Source of the DNA: Candidatus Roizmanbacteria bacterium
GTDB lineage: Bacteria > Patescibacteriota > Microgenomatia > UBA1406 > GWC2-37-13
Direction of reading: 5' to 3'
NCBI GenBank assembly: GCA_016214055.1
Contig: JACRPE010000006.1
Location: forward strand, 1-64,000
Length of the DNA: 64,000 nucleotides
Shown: positions 8,916-16,764 of the stretch, in pieces
Layout: each line of letters opens with the position of its first letter
Position numbering within the stretch: position 1 is the stretch's first letter
Made by a program: the position numbers and the translations under genes
The notes under the pieces: model-generated
Seen by the model: the letters and a program-made list of their open reading frames with translations, nothing else
What the model was told of the DNA's origin: nothing
The model's database searches: none

Positions 8916-10008
8916 TTCCCCCACGGATGCTGTGATGACGGATGGGACTGAACCTAAGTTTCTTAAGTACCTTAAATCTCTCAATGTACTTATGAATAAA
9001 CTCTTTATAATGCCACGCATCCCAATATAAAGCGCCTTCCATCACAAAAGTTAAAGGACCGTGGGTAGTTTGTTGTTTAAATTCAACTATTCCTGCGATT
9101 TGGCATGCGGCAAATGAGGCGGAACGTTCCAGAATAATTTGTGCAAGCTTTGACCCATCACCTTCATTCTTTTCAGCTAATTGTGAAAGTTCTCTAGTTG
9201 ATGAAAGAGGGGAGAATGAAAGGTTGTTTTCTTTTGCAATGATATTAAAGTGTTTAAAAAGATATGCCCCGGCTACCTCCTTATCTGTGATTCCTTTCCC
9301 CGGATATATAGATTCTTTATCTATTATTTTTCCTGATGGGGTTTGAGTAAATGCATTAAAACTTCCACTTTGAAGATTTATAATTTGCTTATTCATACCA
9401 ATGGCATAATTGGTTCCGGTGCCGATAATACCGGCGACGGTAGTATTCCAAGATTGAAGTGTAACGTCAGAAATAAATAAGCAGACCGTATCGTTGGCAA
9501 CGGTAACGTGTACTTTCCGTTTGAGGCGGGTAAAAACAAACTCTTCAATGCTTTCTCCGACTTTTTTGCCAACAAGGCCGTCAAAACGATGTTCTTTTCC
9601 GCCCCGGACAAAGATACCGTCGAGTAAGTTGTCTCGGAAAACGGGATCAAGGGGATATGCCAGGTTTAAACTGAGGTAGGTTACGGTTGGATCAAGATGG
9701 CTCGTGATAAATTCCAAAAATATCCGGTCAGAGCCGAAACGGGGGATCGCATCATCTTTCTCACTCAAAACCACACATTCATTGGGCTGTTTTTTTACTA
9801 ATGCGGACTTAAAAACAGAGCCGCCGATTGTCATAACTTGAAACATTTCCCCGTCTTTAAGAGGAGAAGTTTGGGGGATGGTATGAGGCAAAAAAGAAAC
9901 ACTGCTTTCTTGACCCAGGCTTGCCTTTTGAATTTCATGAATAAAGTTATCTTTGATGATGAGAAGTTCATTGTTTGATAAAAGGAGATGGTCAAAATTG
10001 GCGGGCAT
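8890..10008 (-). CDS. Hexokinase-family sugar kinase
   Basis: Phosphorylates glucose or a related hexose with ATP. It belongs to the eukaryote-type hexokinase family rather than bacterial ROK glucokinases. It has a LNLAYPLDP segment, HRFDGLVGKKVGESIEE (the KxxGLxGxdV-like substrate loop), VTVANDTVCL with the catalytic Asp, and the ATP-phosphate loop IIGTGTNYAI. I start it at the ATG at 10008, because TATAAT on the minus strand at 10015-10020 lies 6 bases upstream. The longer start at 10026 would lie inside that promoter. Its product, glucose-6-phosphate, is the acceptor for OtsA, so trehalase plus this kinase returns trehalose glucose to synthesis. Confidence 0.85.
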   Translation of the reverse strand: MPANFDHLLLSNNELLIIKDNFIHEIQKASLGQESSVSFLPHTIPQTSPLKDGEMFQVMTIGGSVFKSALVKKQPNECVVLSEKDDAIPRFGSDRIFLEFITSHLDPTVTYLSLNLAYPLDPVFRDNLLDGIFVRGGKEHRFDGLVGKKVGESIEEFVFTRLKRKVHVTVANDTVCLFISDVTLQSWNTTVAGIIGTGTNYAIGMNKQIINLQSGSFNAFTQTPSGKIIDKESIYPGKGITDKEVAGAYLFKHFNIIAKENNLSFSPLSSTRELSQLAEKNEGDGSKLAQIILERSASFAACQIAGIVEFKQQTTHGPLTFVMEGALYWDAWHYKEFIHKYIERFKVLKKLRFSPIRHHSIRGGIKLLSGLS

Positions 10009-10014
10009 AAAATC

Positions 10015-10020
10015 ATTATA
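10015..10020 (-). promoter_or_regulatory. -10 element of the hexokinase gene, leaderless
   Basis: TATAAT on the minus strand, 6 bases before the ATG at 10008. It settles the start choice for the hexokinase. Confidence 0.6.
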
Positions 10021-10028
10021 CACCATTC

Positions 10029-10041
10029 AACCTCGTAGGTT
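10029..10041. repeat. Small hairpin upstream of the REP-associated transposase
   Basis: AACCT, loop CGT, AGGTT. It matches in loop and core (AACC-x-CGT-x-GGTT) the larger hairpin downstream of the transposase at 10788-10820, so the pair may be the REP-like sequences handled by that enzyme. Confidence 0.4.
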
Positions 10042-10129
10042 AAAAATATATTGTCACAACAGTTCAAAACAAGCAAATTGTTGTGTATAGTCCCTGGACA
10101 AAAGAAAGAAGATATGAAAAAGTAATATT

Positions 10130-10768
10130 ATGCGCCCAAAACTGGTGAACGGAGAGATATATCATATTTGCAATAAAAGCATTGCAAACTTTGGCATTTT
10201 TAAAAACGAACATAATTGTAAACGATTTCTCAAGGCCGTAGATTTTTACAATAATATTTTCGTATGGTCAAGTTTATCTCAGGCAGTTAAAAGAAAGAAA
10301 TATGTCTCCTCAAACCTTATGGCACTAAAAAATGACGGGTTAATCAAAATTTTAAGTTATTGCATAGTGCCAGACCATTACCATCTCTTATTTAAAGTTC
10401 AGAAAGAGTATCCCATTTCAAAATACATTAATGATATAGAGAATAGTTATACCCGATATTTCAATGTTAAATACAACCGCAAAGGTCCGTTGTGGCAATC
10501 AAGATACCGGTGTGTTTTAATCAAATCCGACGAACAACTTCTTCACACATCTCGCTACATCCATCTTAATCCTTCAACAGGTGGACTTGTGGAACAGCCT
10601 GAAGACTGGATCTATTCATCGTATAGAGATTTGATCTTCAACCCAGATATATTACAGGACCTTAAAGAGATATCTATTCGCGATGGTGAAACATATAGAA
10701 GGTTCGTAGAAGATAATTTAGATTATCAAAAAAACTTAAAACGAATTAAAAATTTGATACTGGATTAA
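10130..10768 (+). CDS. REP-associated tyrosine transposase (IS200/IS605-like Y1, RAYT)
   Basis: A single-strand-specific HUH nuclease. The metal-binding pair sits in PDHYHLLFKV near residue 84. Upstream is the family block NGEIYHICNKSI, and downstream are KGPLWQSRYRC and RYIHLNPSTGGLVEQPEDWIYSSYRDL, all typical of the TnpA_REP family. At 212 residues it has the normal length and looks intact. RAYT genes normally sit between REP hairpins, and here hairpins lie at 10029-10041 and 10788-10820. A 17-base sequence upstream, TATAGTCCCTGGACAAA at 10087-10103, is repeated in front of the TrpR/YerC-like gene at 35177. Confidence 0.9.
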   Translation: MRPKLVNGEIYHICNKSIANFGIFKNEHNCKRFLKAVDFYNNIFVWSSLSQAVKRKKYVSSNLMALKNDGLIKILSYCIVPDHYHLLFKVQKEYPISKYINDIENSYTRYFNVKYNRKGPLWQSRYRCVLIKSDEQLLHTSRYIHLNPSTGGLVEQPEDWIYSSYRDLIFNPDILQDLKEISIRDGETYRRFVEDNLDYQKNLKRIKNLILD

Positions 10769-10787
10769 AATCAGGTCATTGTACTGA

Positions 10788-10820
10788 GCCGTAGTTCAAC
10801 CGCGTCGGTTGGGCAGCGGC
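10788..10820. repeat. REP-like two-step hairpin downstream of the transposase
   Basis: Outer arms GCCG and CGGC, 5-base internal bulges on both sides, inner arms CAACCG and CGGTTG, loop CGT. It has no U-tract, so it is not a typical terminator. Its position just after a RAYT gene and the shared loop with the upstream hairpin point to a REP element. Confidence 0.5.
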
Positions 10821-10857
10821 ACATACTTTTAGTCGCTTCTGTAAGAGGGAGAGCCAA

Positions 10858-11400
10858 TTATTGATTAAGAAGAAAAAGGTTGAAAGCAGCAACAGTTTGT
10901 CCATCTTTAATAATTCCGTCTTTTATTCTTTTTTTTATTTCGGCCAGCGAAAGAGTTCGTATTTTTATCTGACCTTCGGAAGGATCATGGGGTTTCTTTG
11001 GGGCAATGGAGACTTCCTCAGCAAGGTATACATAGAAATGCATATTTGTAAAATTATTACCAATATCCAAACACCCCAATTTAGTAAGTTTGTTTGAGTA
11101 CAGTTGGGCCTCCTCTTGCAATTCTCTTTTTAATGCATCTATAACATTTTCACCTTTTTTTAATCCACCCGCAGGGAATTCAAGAGAGAATTGCTTTATA
11201 GGATATCGATATTGCTCAATCATGCAAAATGAATTAGGTTTGAGTCGAGGGATAACCATGACATATTCTTTTCCCTCAAGTAAACCATAGACACTCTCTT
11301 CACCATTGGGTTGGATGACTTGGTCTTCATGGATCTTAATCCATTGATTTTTATAAACAGTACGTGAAGATAATTTTTTCCAGGCTGAATATGTTGTCAT
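10858..11400 (-). CDS. Nudix hydrolase, ADP-ribose pyrophosphatase-like
   Basis: Hydrolyses nucleoside diphosphates linked to another group, probably ADP-ribose or ADP-sugars. The complete Nudix box GX5EX7REXXEE lies at residues 78-99 (GGLKKGEN...RELQEE). The preceding IEQYRYPIKQFSLEFPAG is typical of the ADP-ribose pyrophosphatase subgroup (NudF-like), as is the roughly 180-residue length. TATAAT on the minus strand at 11413-11418 lies 12 bases before its ATG, so it has its own promoter. Confidence 0.85.
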   Translation of the reverse strand: MTTYSAWKKLSSRTVYKNQWIKIHEDQVIQPNGEESVYGLLEGKEYVMVIPRLKPNSFCMIEQYRYPIKQFSLEFPAGGLKKGENVIDALKRELQEEAQLYSNKLTKLGCLDIGNNFTNMHFYVYLAEEVSIAPKKPHDPSEGQIKIRTLSLAEIKKRIKDGIIKDGQTVAAFNLFLLNQ

Positions 11401-11495
11401 ATCAATCTAAGTATTATATCAAACAGCATCAAAAAAAACATCTGATATTATTTCACAATTAAGTCTACATCAATACATAATGAAAACAAGGGGAA

Positions 11496-12068
11496 TTATG
11501 ATTTTTTCTTTTTCTTGTGATCGAGAATAAGGTGACGAATGAAAGCTGATTTTGTGATACCCTGCTTGGTCGACTCCTCTTCAAGATACGTCAAGAGTGA
11601 TGGGCTAATAAAAAAATTAAAACGTTTATCTGTCACTTGACGTGCGGCAATGAGGGCTTTCGTAATAACTGCGTTAAGATTGTCGGTTTTATATTCGAAT
11701 ACGAGCAATTTATCACTTTGAATTCCAGATATAAAATGGGGAAGATTATCTTTTAAATACAAAACTATTGTTGGCTTATTATATTCAATTGACTTTTCAA
11801 CTTGAAAACCTATTCCTAAGCTGGGAATGGTGCATTCAAACATCGTCAAATCAGCCAATTTTATTCCACTGATTGTTTTAGCAAAAAAGTCCTCATGAGC
11901 TTTTTTCCCACCTTTATTAAGTGTTTCATAGTAATCATCATCGTTAAGTCTTTCAATAAGATTGTCGATGTTTCTATATCCTAGATCTTTAAGCTGAGAA
12001 TCAACAGCGCGGATATATTTTTCAACTGAATCAATTCCCTGTATTGGCGAACTAAAAAATACTTTCAT
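11496..12068 (-). CDS. Nucleoside 2-deoxyribosyltransferase-like domain fused to a ribbon-helix-helix domain
   Basis: The N-terminal 140 residues resemble the nucleoside 2-deoxyribosyltransferase/TIR-like flavodoxin fold: MKVFFSSPIQG as first strand, LADLTMFECTIPSLGIGFQVEKSIEYNKPTIVLY as the ADxxxxE...SxGxGxE...A-x-KP block. Residues about 148-190 (NFFISPSLLTYLEEES...SAFIRHLILDH) look like a ribbon-helix-helix DNA-binding unit. Such a fusion would join sensing or processing of a nucleotide-like ligand to DNA binding, but I know no characterised example, so the role is open. The start is set by TATAAT at 12075-12080, 6 bases upstream on the minus strand. Confidence 0.6.
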   Translation of the reverse strand: MKVFFSSPIQGIDSVEKYIRAVDSQLKDLGYRNIDNLIERLNDDDYYETLNKGGKKAHEDFFAKTISGIKLADLTMFECTIPSLGIGFQVEKSIEYNKPTIVLYLKDNLPHFISGIQSDKLLVFEYKTDNLNAVITKALIAARQVTDKRFNFFISPSLLTYLEEESTKQGITKSAFIRHLILDHKKKKKS

Positions 12069-12074
12069 ATGGTG

Positions 12075-12080
12075 ATTATA
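12075..12080 (-). promoter_or_regulatory. -10 element, extended, leaderless
   Basis: TGATATAAT on the minus strand contains TATAAT with the TGn extension. Six bases separate it from the ATG at 12068. Confidence 0.6.
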
Positions 12081-12095
12081 TCATATACATACATT

Positions 12096-12590
12096 TTATA
12101 AAAGTATGTATTTTTCTGCCTTCATCAACTCAACTATCTGAGGAAATATGTCTAAAACCATTTTCCCCTCCCTCTCCTCAAAATCCCGCAACACATACTC
12201 AATTCCGGGAATCCGGTTTTCGGGGGTTCGATTATCCACCCCGATTCGAACTCGCAAGAAATCCTTTGTCCCGAGTTTTTCTTCAATTGAGTCAATTCCA
12301 TTATGGAGTTTGGGGCCGTAGCCTTTCACAATTCTGAACTTGCTGAGGGGAATATCGAGATCGTCGTGGACGATGATGAGATCCTCGAGTTTGGCGTGAT
12401 GTTTTTGCATGAGGGCCTGGACGGATTTACCTGATAGATTCATGTAGGTGGCCGTTTTGGCAAGAAGCAACCCGTTAACCCGTGAACCCGTTAACTCTTT
12501 AATCATAAAATCCACAAACATATGTCCGACGTTATGGCGGTTATTTTGATATTTCGTATCGGGATTTCCCAAACCTATTATTAGTTTCAT
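12096..12590 (-). CDS. pth: Peptidyl-tRNA hydrolase
   Basis: Releases peptides from prematurely dropped peptidyl-tRNA. Catalytic residues are in place: Asn in GLGNP, the catalytic His in NNRHNVG, Asn in TYMNLSG and Asp in IIVHDDLDIP. From the ATG at 12590 the protein is 164 residues, about 20-25 shorter than common homologues, with the loss in the loop before the TYMNLSG block. A longer start at 12629 would add residues coded by a palindromic repeat (MSFRAEPRTL) and is unlikely to be used. Confidence 0.93.
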   Translation of the reverse strand: MKLIIGLGNPDTKYQNNRHNVGHMFVDFMIKELTGSRVNGLLLAKTATYMNLSGKSVQALMQKHHAKLEDLIIVHDDLDIPLSKFRIVKGYGPKLHNGIDSIEEKLGTKDFLRVRIGVDNRTPENRIPGIEYVLRDFEEREGKMVLDIFPQIVELMKAEKYILL

Positions 12591-12600
12591 AATGATAAAG

Positions 12601-12678
12601 AGAGTCCTCGGCTCCGCTCGGAATGACAAGAAATGTCATCCCGACCAAGTCCTCCGAATCGGAGGGCGGGAATGACAG
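12601..12678. repeat. Compound palindromic repeat between pth and galT
   Basis: Two neighbouring units. The first reads as a SFRAEPR-type repeat on the minus strand. The second has GTCATCCCGACC and an inverted GGGCGGGAATGAC end around the perfect stem CCTCCGA-AT-CGGAGG. Both belong to the GTCATTCC...GGAATGAC class found elsewhere in the window. Confidence 0.7.
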
Positions 12679-12717
12679 TGAATTTTATTATACCTTTTAT
12701 TTTGTAATATTTTTCTT

Positions 12718-12723
12718 TATACT
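12718..12723 (+). promoter_or_regulatory. -10 element of galT, leaderless
   Basis: TATACT ends 6 bases before the galT ATG. No strong -35 is seen. Confidence 0.5.
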
Positions 12724-12729
12724 GATTTT

Positions 12730-13608
12730 ATGTCCAAGTATGTTCCCGACGTCCTCACTCATCGATGGGTAATCATCGCCTCATCGCGTCTTGATAGACC
12801 GGATAATTTCAACGCAAAGAATAGATCCCACAAAGTATGCCCGTTTTGTCCGGGCAATGAGCACATCACTCCAGGGGAAGTGTTTCGCATCGGAAAAGGA
12901 GAGAAGGATAAAAAAGGATGGGCTGTGCGGGTCATTTCCAATAAATTTCCGATCACTGACTATCATGAGATCATTATCCACTCACCCCACAACAGCCGGG
13001 AAATCGAGCATCTTCCCGAAGCCCATGTAGAGTTAATTTTAAAGACATATCGAGAACGGTTCAATTATTACCGCAAAAAAGGACAAGTCATCATCTTTTG
13101 TAATCACGGAGAGGATTCTGGAGCCTCAATCAAACACCCCCATTCCCAACTCGTAGTTATCCCCGGGCAGATTAATCTAGATACCCTCACGCGGGAACCC
13201 TTGAATAATATCGTTGAAAACAATAAATATTTCTATACGTATTGTCCGGATTTCTCTCAGTGGCCGTATGAAATCTGGATTGCGCCGAAGGCGGAAGGGG
13301 CACACTTCGGTGACCTGACCGATCAACATCTGGGCGATCTCGCAAGTTTATTGAAAAAAACATTAAAACAGCTTGAACACATATACAAAAAAAATAAATT
13401 CGGCAATATGTCCTTCGGCTACAACTACTATATTTACCCTCATTCAAACTGGTACCTTCGCATCATTCCACGCTTTGTCCATCGTGCAGGATTTGAGCTG
13501 GGGACGGGGTTAAACGTAAACATCGTGGATCCCACGACAGCGGCCTTAGAATATCGAGGCATGGAGATGAGGATGGTGAATGTGTTGAATAAACTCAAAT
13601 CTTTTTAG
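12730..13608 (+). CDS. galT: Galactose-1-phosphate uridylyltransferase-like enzyme (HIT superfamily)
   Basis: Exchanges UMP between UDP-hexose and hexose-1-phosphate, or acts as a related nucleotidyltransferase. Residues 37-40 are a CPFC zinc pair. HPHSQ at 136-140 is the HxHxQ active site with the uridylylated His, and a second HIT-like half follows with YYIYPHSNWYLRIIPR. The 292-residue length is slightly short for GalT (about 330-350) and normal for archaeal and CPR relatives. It could supply UDP-glucose or UDP-galactose to OtsA and the local glycosyltransferases. It converges with the TrmB-like gene, overlapping by 14 bases. Confidence 0.85.
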   Translation: MSKYVPDVLTHRWVIIASSRLDRPDNFNAKNRSHKVCPFCPGNEHITPGEVFRIGKGEKDKKGWAVRVISNKFPITDYHEIIIHSPHNSREIEHLPEAHVELILKTYRERFNYYRKKGQVIIFCNHGEDSGASIKHPHSQLVVIPGQINLDTLTREPLNNIVENNKYFYTYCPDFSQWPYEIWIAPKAEGAHFGDLTDQHLGDLASLLKKTLKQLEHIYKKNKFGNMSFGYNYYIYPHSNWYLRIIPRFVHRAGFELGTGLNVNIVDPTTAALEYRGMEMRMVNVLNKLKSF

Positions 13609-14428
13609 TTTTTTTAGATTTTTCGATTCGTTTTCCTTCTGCTATGTAGTCCTTAGCCACATCCCAAAACTTCCAAAATATTTGTTTATACATATCGACA
13701 AAAGGGGAGTTTTCAATTTCAACACCCACCTTAACTCCATCAGTCCAGCTCAAGATAGAGATGGTATCATTGTAAATCACTTGATACTGTTGAATATCAA
13801 GGATTTTCGGTGGAATATATCTGGATTGATAATATGTTCCCCAATTGGGTACACCCGTATACCAATAATCACCCTGGTCTGTAGCGTTTTCGATCTCAAT
13901 TTTAGTTATCTTTCGTTCAACTTGTTCCCACCGTATTTTTTCGGCAAAAGATTTTCCTGCGATATTGTTTCTGTTCTCAAACCCAAACACCAGTAATTCC
14001 CTTTTTGCAGATAAATGGTTCCACAACATTTGTTTTAACCCTTCCTCACCATGATAGTGCTTAATTTCGATATTTTTAGGGTGATTGGTCGGCAAAACAG
14101 TCAATTCCTTAATCATACTGGTCAGATTATCACGCTGAATTTTAAGTTCTTGTTCTTTTTCCAAGACCAAAAGTTCGAGATTGTTGGGGCTTGAAGCTTT
14201 CAAAACTATTCCTCGGCCTAGATTTACCTCTTCTATAAGTTTTTTAGCCTTCAGGCGGTCTAAATAACGGTAAATACGTGACCTATTCACGCTTGTTTCA
14301 CGGGAGAGATCAAGCGGGGTTTTAGGTCCGTTTTCGATGAGATGGATATAAAGAGTAATCTCTACCTCATCAAGTCCGAACTGTTTTAATTGAGTCAAAA
14401 TTATTTGTTTGTTCATATGACCGAACAA
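13595..14428 (-). CDS. TrmB-family transcriptional regulator
   Basis: The N-terminal 70-80 residues are a winged helix-turn-helix of the TrmB type (LKQFGLDEVEITLYIHLIENGPKTPLDLSRET, then SRIYRYLDRLKAKKLI). A short coiled linker (about 85-115) follows, then a C-terminal domain with HYHGEEGLKQML and LLVFGFENR, like the PLD-fold or effector domains in this family. TrmB proteins regulate sugar metabolism, which fits galT next door. The start may be 14428 or the ATG at 14416. A divergent promoter region with an inverted repeat lies directly upstream, so control of itself and of the divergent gene is likely. Confidence 0.8.
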   Translation of the reverse strand: MFGHMNKQIILTQLKQFGLDEVEITLYIHLIENGPKTPLDLSRETSVNRSRIYRYLDRLKAKKLIEEVNLGRGIVLKASSPNNLELLVLEKEQELKIQRDNLTSMIKELTVLPTNHPKNIEIKHYHGEEGLKQMLWNHLSAKRELLVFGFENRNNIAGKSFAEKIRWEQVERKITKIEIENATDQGDYWYTGVPNWGTYYQSRYIPPKILDIQQYQVIYNDTISILSWTDGVKVGVEIENSPFVDMYKQIFWKFWDVAKDYIAEGKRIEKSKKTKKI

Positions 14429-14429
14429 A
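14408..14429. promoter_or_regulatory. Candidate operator of the TrmB-like regulator
   Basis: Inverted repeat TTTGTTC, 8 bases, GAACAAA, lying across the alternative start codons of the regulator gene and just upstream of the divergent promoter. Position and symmetry suit autoregulation. Confidence 0.4.
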
Positions 14430-14432
14430 TGG

Positions 14433-14460
14433 TTGCAATCTAGTATACATGACCTATAAT
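14433..14460 (+). promoter_or_regulatory. Promoter of the Rossmann-fold (methyltransferase-like) gene
   Basis: TTGCAA, 16-base spacer, TATAAT, a near-consensus pair. Unlike most genes here it leaves a leader of about 25 bases that contains AAGGGG, a possible weak ribosome-binding site, before the ATG at 14492. On the minus strand TATACT at 14442-14447 overlaps it and can serve the TrmB-like gene. Confidence 0.6.
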
Positions 14461-14491
14461 ATAATTGTCAAGGGGAATTGCAATTTACTAT

Positions 14492-15898
14492 ATGCTTACA
14501 GAAATTCAAACTAAATTAAGACAAGGAGTCAGTGCGAGATTAGGCTCGTGGAACTTTCTTGTACAAAAAGATGTTCCAAGGAATCCAGAACCAGATTTTG
14601 CACGTTTTACCATGAAAATAGAAGCAACTGCTTTACCTGGAATAAAGATAGATGCTCCTTTTGTTAAAAAATGTTTTGACGGACTTATCAAGGTGGCAGA
14701 TATGCAAGCATTCGGGGAGATGCAGTGTATCAGTCCTGATCATTTTAAACCCAGCGATATAATAGCTGATTACAGTGTCCCAAAACATGTTAATGCTTTT
14801 CAGTTTATAACGACATCTAACGTCTCATTTTATTTTTTTATTGATTCAAAAACGAGACTAATTAGCATTCTTATTGATACTTGTAAGGAATCTGAAAAGA
14901 AAAAAATACTTGATTATGTGTATGCATTTATCAAACCAGATAATATGCGTTTTCAATTAATTCATTCTGCAAAACCCCTATCTGGTTGGGAAGAATATAG
15001 AGGAGAGAATGGGCAAGACCTGCATCCTGAGAGAAAATATCTAAACCTACTTATGGACATTTTGAATTATAAAAGCCTGACAGAAAGAAAAGATGTTTTA
15101 GCAAGGGGGGCGGCTCTTGAACAGATTGTACTTGCCGCAAAATCTGAATGTAACGGGAGACTTCTAGCTTGTTTGACTCCAGAAGAACAAAAAAGATCAC
15201 AGGATCTATACGGAGAATATGAATTAATACTTGAAAGAGATCATGCTCATGGCATATTAGATGGATCCATTCCAATCAGTCAGCCATTTATTTTTCATGA
15301 TCGGTACATGCAAATAAATAGAAAGGAAGCAGAAGCATTGAGCATCCAACCAGGTCAAACAGTTGGTATGATTGGGGCCGGATATAACGGAGAAACAGCA
15401 TTTAATATAGTTGATATTTCCGGTGCTCATGTCATTGCCTATGAAAAAGAAAAAGAGAGGGCGGATATTCTTCGTCAACTTATTGCAAAGAAGGGTTACA
15501 ATCAAAAGATTACGGTGATTACCGGTAAAGTCGGGAGAATAGTAGGTGAACCATTTCATTCATCCGACTATGATGTATATTCGTCTTTACGTAAATGTGA
15601 CGGGGGGTACATCATAGCCGCATTAGCAAGGGGAAAGCCATATATATACGATGAACTTATGGGCGCATCTTATAAATATGAATGTACTGTTGTGAGAACG
15701 ACAGAAGATGATCGAGGGCTTTTGTATAGACCAACAAATACAAATTTATTTAACACTGACTATTATCAGCTTGAATCAAAGAAAAAGTATGTAAACGTTG
15801 ATCCAAACGGTATTCTTTCTTTCTCATTAGTACAAAGAATTCTCAATTCTCCTCTCTATTCCATAATACACGAGCCTGAAGAATGGAAAGAAGAATAA
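14492..15898 (+). CDS. Protein with SAM-binding-like Rossmann domain (putative methyltransferase), function unknown
   Basis: A 468-residue cytoplasmic protein. Around residue 285, PGQTVGMIGAGYNGETA followed by VIAYEKEKERADILRQL gives a glycine-rich loop and an acidic residue ending the second strand, as in class I SAM-dependent methyltransferases and nicotianamine-synthase-like proteins. The N-terminal 160 residues contain strands (FYFFIDSKTRLISILIDTC) vaguely like the SpeD/AdoMet decarboxylase fold, though I cannot see its processing site. The divergent TrmB-like gene probably regulates it. I start at ATG 14492. A TTG at 14465 would add nine residues and include the AAGGGG element. Confidence 0.5.
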   Translation: MLTEIQTKLRQGVSARLGSWNFLVQKDVPRNPEPDFARFTMKIEATALPGIKIDAPFVKKCFDGLIKVADMQAFGEMQCISPDHFKPSDIIADYSVPKHVNAFQFITTSNVSFYFFIDSKTRLISILIDTCKESEKKKILDYVYAFIKPDNMRFQLIHSAKPLSGWEEYRGENGQDLHPERKYLNLLMDILNYKSLTERKDVLARGAALEQIVLAAKSECNGRLLACLTPEEQKRSQDLYGEYELILERDHAHGILDGSIPISQPFIFHDRYMQINRKEAEALSIQPGQTVGMIGAGYNGETAFNIVDISGAHVIAYEKEKERADILRQLIAKKGYNQKITVITGKVGRIVGEPFHSSDYDVYSSLRKCDGGYIIAALARGKPYIYDELMGASYKYECTVVRTTEDDRGLLYRPTNTNLFNTDYYQLESKKKYVNVDPNGILSFSLVQRILNSPLYSIIHEPEEWKEE

Positions 15899-15899
15899 T

Positions 15900-16640
15900 T
15901 TACTTTAACTCCAACTTCTTCTCTACCGTAGGCTTTGCATTATTTCCCAGGAAGATTTGATAGGTAATATCATGGGAAAGGTCAAGGTCGCTTGTGATCA
16001 AGTGGTGGACTTTTTTTGGTTCTGTGGATACTTTTTTAATGACCTGTTTCCCTGTCGTTTTATCATTAAACCGGACTTCGGATGTGAGGGCGGATTCGGT
16101 GATAAAATCGAAGAAAAGATAGTGTTTTTTATCATCTGACACGATCACAACTTTTTTGATCGCTTCATCTGCTTTGGAGCCGGTGGAGAAGTTCTTTGAT
16201 ATTGCACCATAGTTCATCATGACGCCTACAGACAGAACGGCAAACAGAGAAAGCATAAAGATTGTCTTCGGTGCGGGTAATAGTTTCATAGAGAGAGGGG
16301 AGAGAGGTGCAAGTTCGCGCACACCTTTATATTTTAGCAAATCATCAGGATATGCGAACACACCGTGGCAGGTGGAACATTCCAAAAGTATTGTGTTTGC
16401 GGGAAGTGCCGGGTCATCCATCTTTTGTGCCAGTTCGGTATGATCTTTCGGGCAGAGTTTTTTATTTCCGAGCACATAGTGACCCTGTGCATCTTCGGCT
16501 ATCTTTCGCGCTGAAGATTGGGAGATATGTTTGATTCCATTTAGGTCAAAAAAACTGGAGCCGCAGGTGGCGCAATGGAGGACGATTTCGTTATCGAAGT
16601 TTGCTACCTTCATCGGTTGACCGCAGTTTGGGCAGTTCAT
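15900..16640 (-). CDS. Membrane protein with two zinc-ribbon units
   Basis: Residues 1-35 hold CPNCGQPM and CATCGSSFFDLNGI, a TFIIB/RanBP2-like zinc ribbon. A second CxxD/CSTCHGVFAY unit lies at about 78-105. One transmembrane helix at about 128-147 follows, then about 95 residues that are probably extracytoplasmic and beta-rich. Zinc ribbons inside and a beta domain outside suggest an adaptor or sensor, but no family name is recognised. The gene ends 2 bases after the stop of the convergent gene, with no terminator hairpin visible between them. Confidence 0.65.
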   Translation of the reverse strand: MNCPNCGQPMKVANFDNEIVLHCATCGSSFFDLNGIKHISQSSARKIAEDAQGHYVLGNKKLCPKDHTELAQKMDDPALPANTILLECSTCHGVFAYPDDLLKYKGVRELAPLSPLSMKLLPAPKTIFMLSLFAVLSVGVMMNYGAISKNFSTGSKADEAIKKVVIVSDDKKHYLFFDFITESALTSEVRFNDKTTGKQVIKKVSTEPKKVHHLITSDLDLSHDITYQIFLGNNAKPTVEKKLELK

Positions 16641-16650
16641 AGGTAAGTCG

Positions 16651-16690
16651 TTAGCTATTAGCTGATAGCTTTTAGCAATTAGTGATTAGT
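16651..16690. repeat. TTAGC-type short repeat
   Basis: Repeated and inverted TTAGCTATTAGC and GATAGCTTTTAGC motifs. This low-complexity palindromic class sits in intergenic DNA and ends just before the promoter of the next gene. Confidence 0.4.
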
Positions 16691-16729
16691 ATAAGTTATT
16701 TGAGAGAAAGGTCAAGTGATAAATGCCCC

Positions 16730-16758
16730 TTGCAAATTAATACACGATAGTACATATT
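16730..16758 (+). promoter_or_regulatory. Promoter of the small/large module, leaderless
   Basis: TTGCAA, 17-base spacer, CATATT, then exactly 6 bases to the ATG. The -35 is preceded by CCC, as in the promoters at 24861 and 27319, which share this geometry. Confidence 0.6.
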
Positions 16759-16764
16759 TATAAT

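Noticed and set aside
12591-12629. N-terminal extension of peptidyl-tRNA hydrolase
   Set aside because: The added residues are coded by a palindromic repeat and precede the conserved MKLIIGLGNP start.
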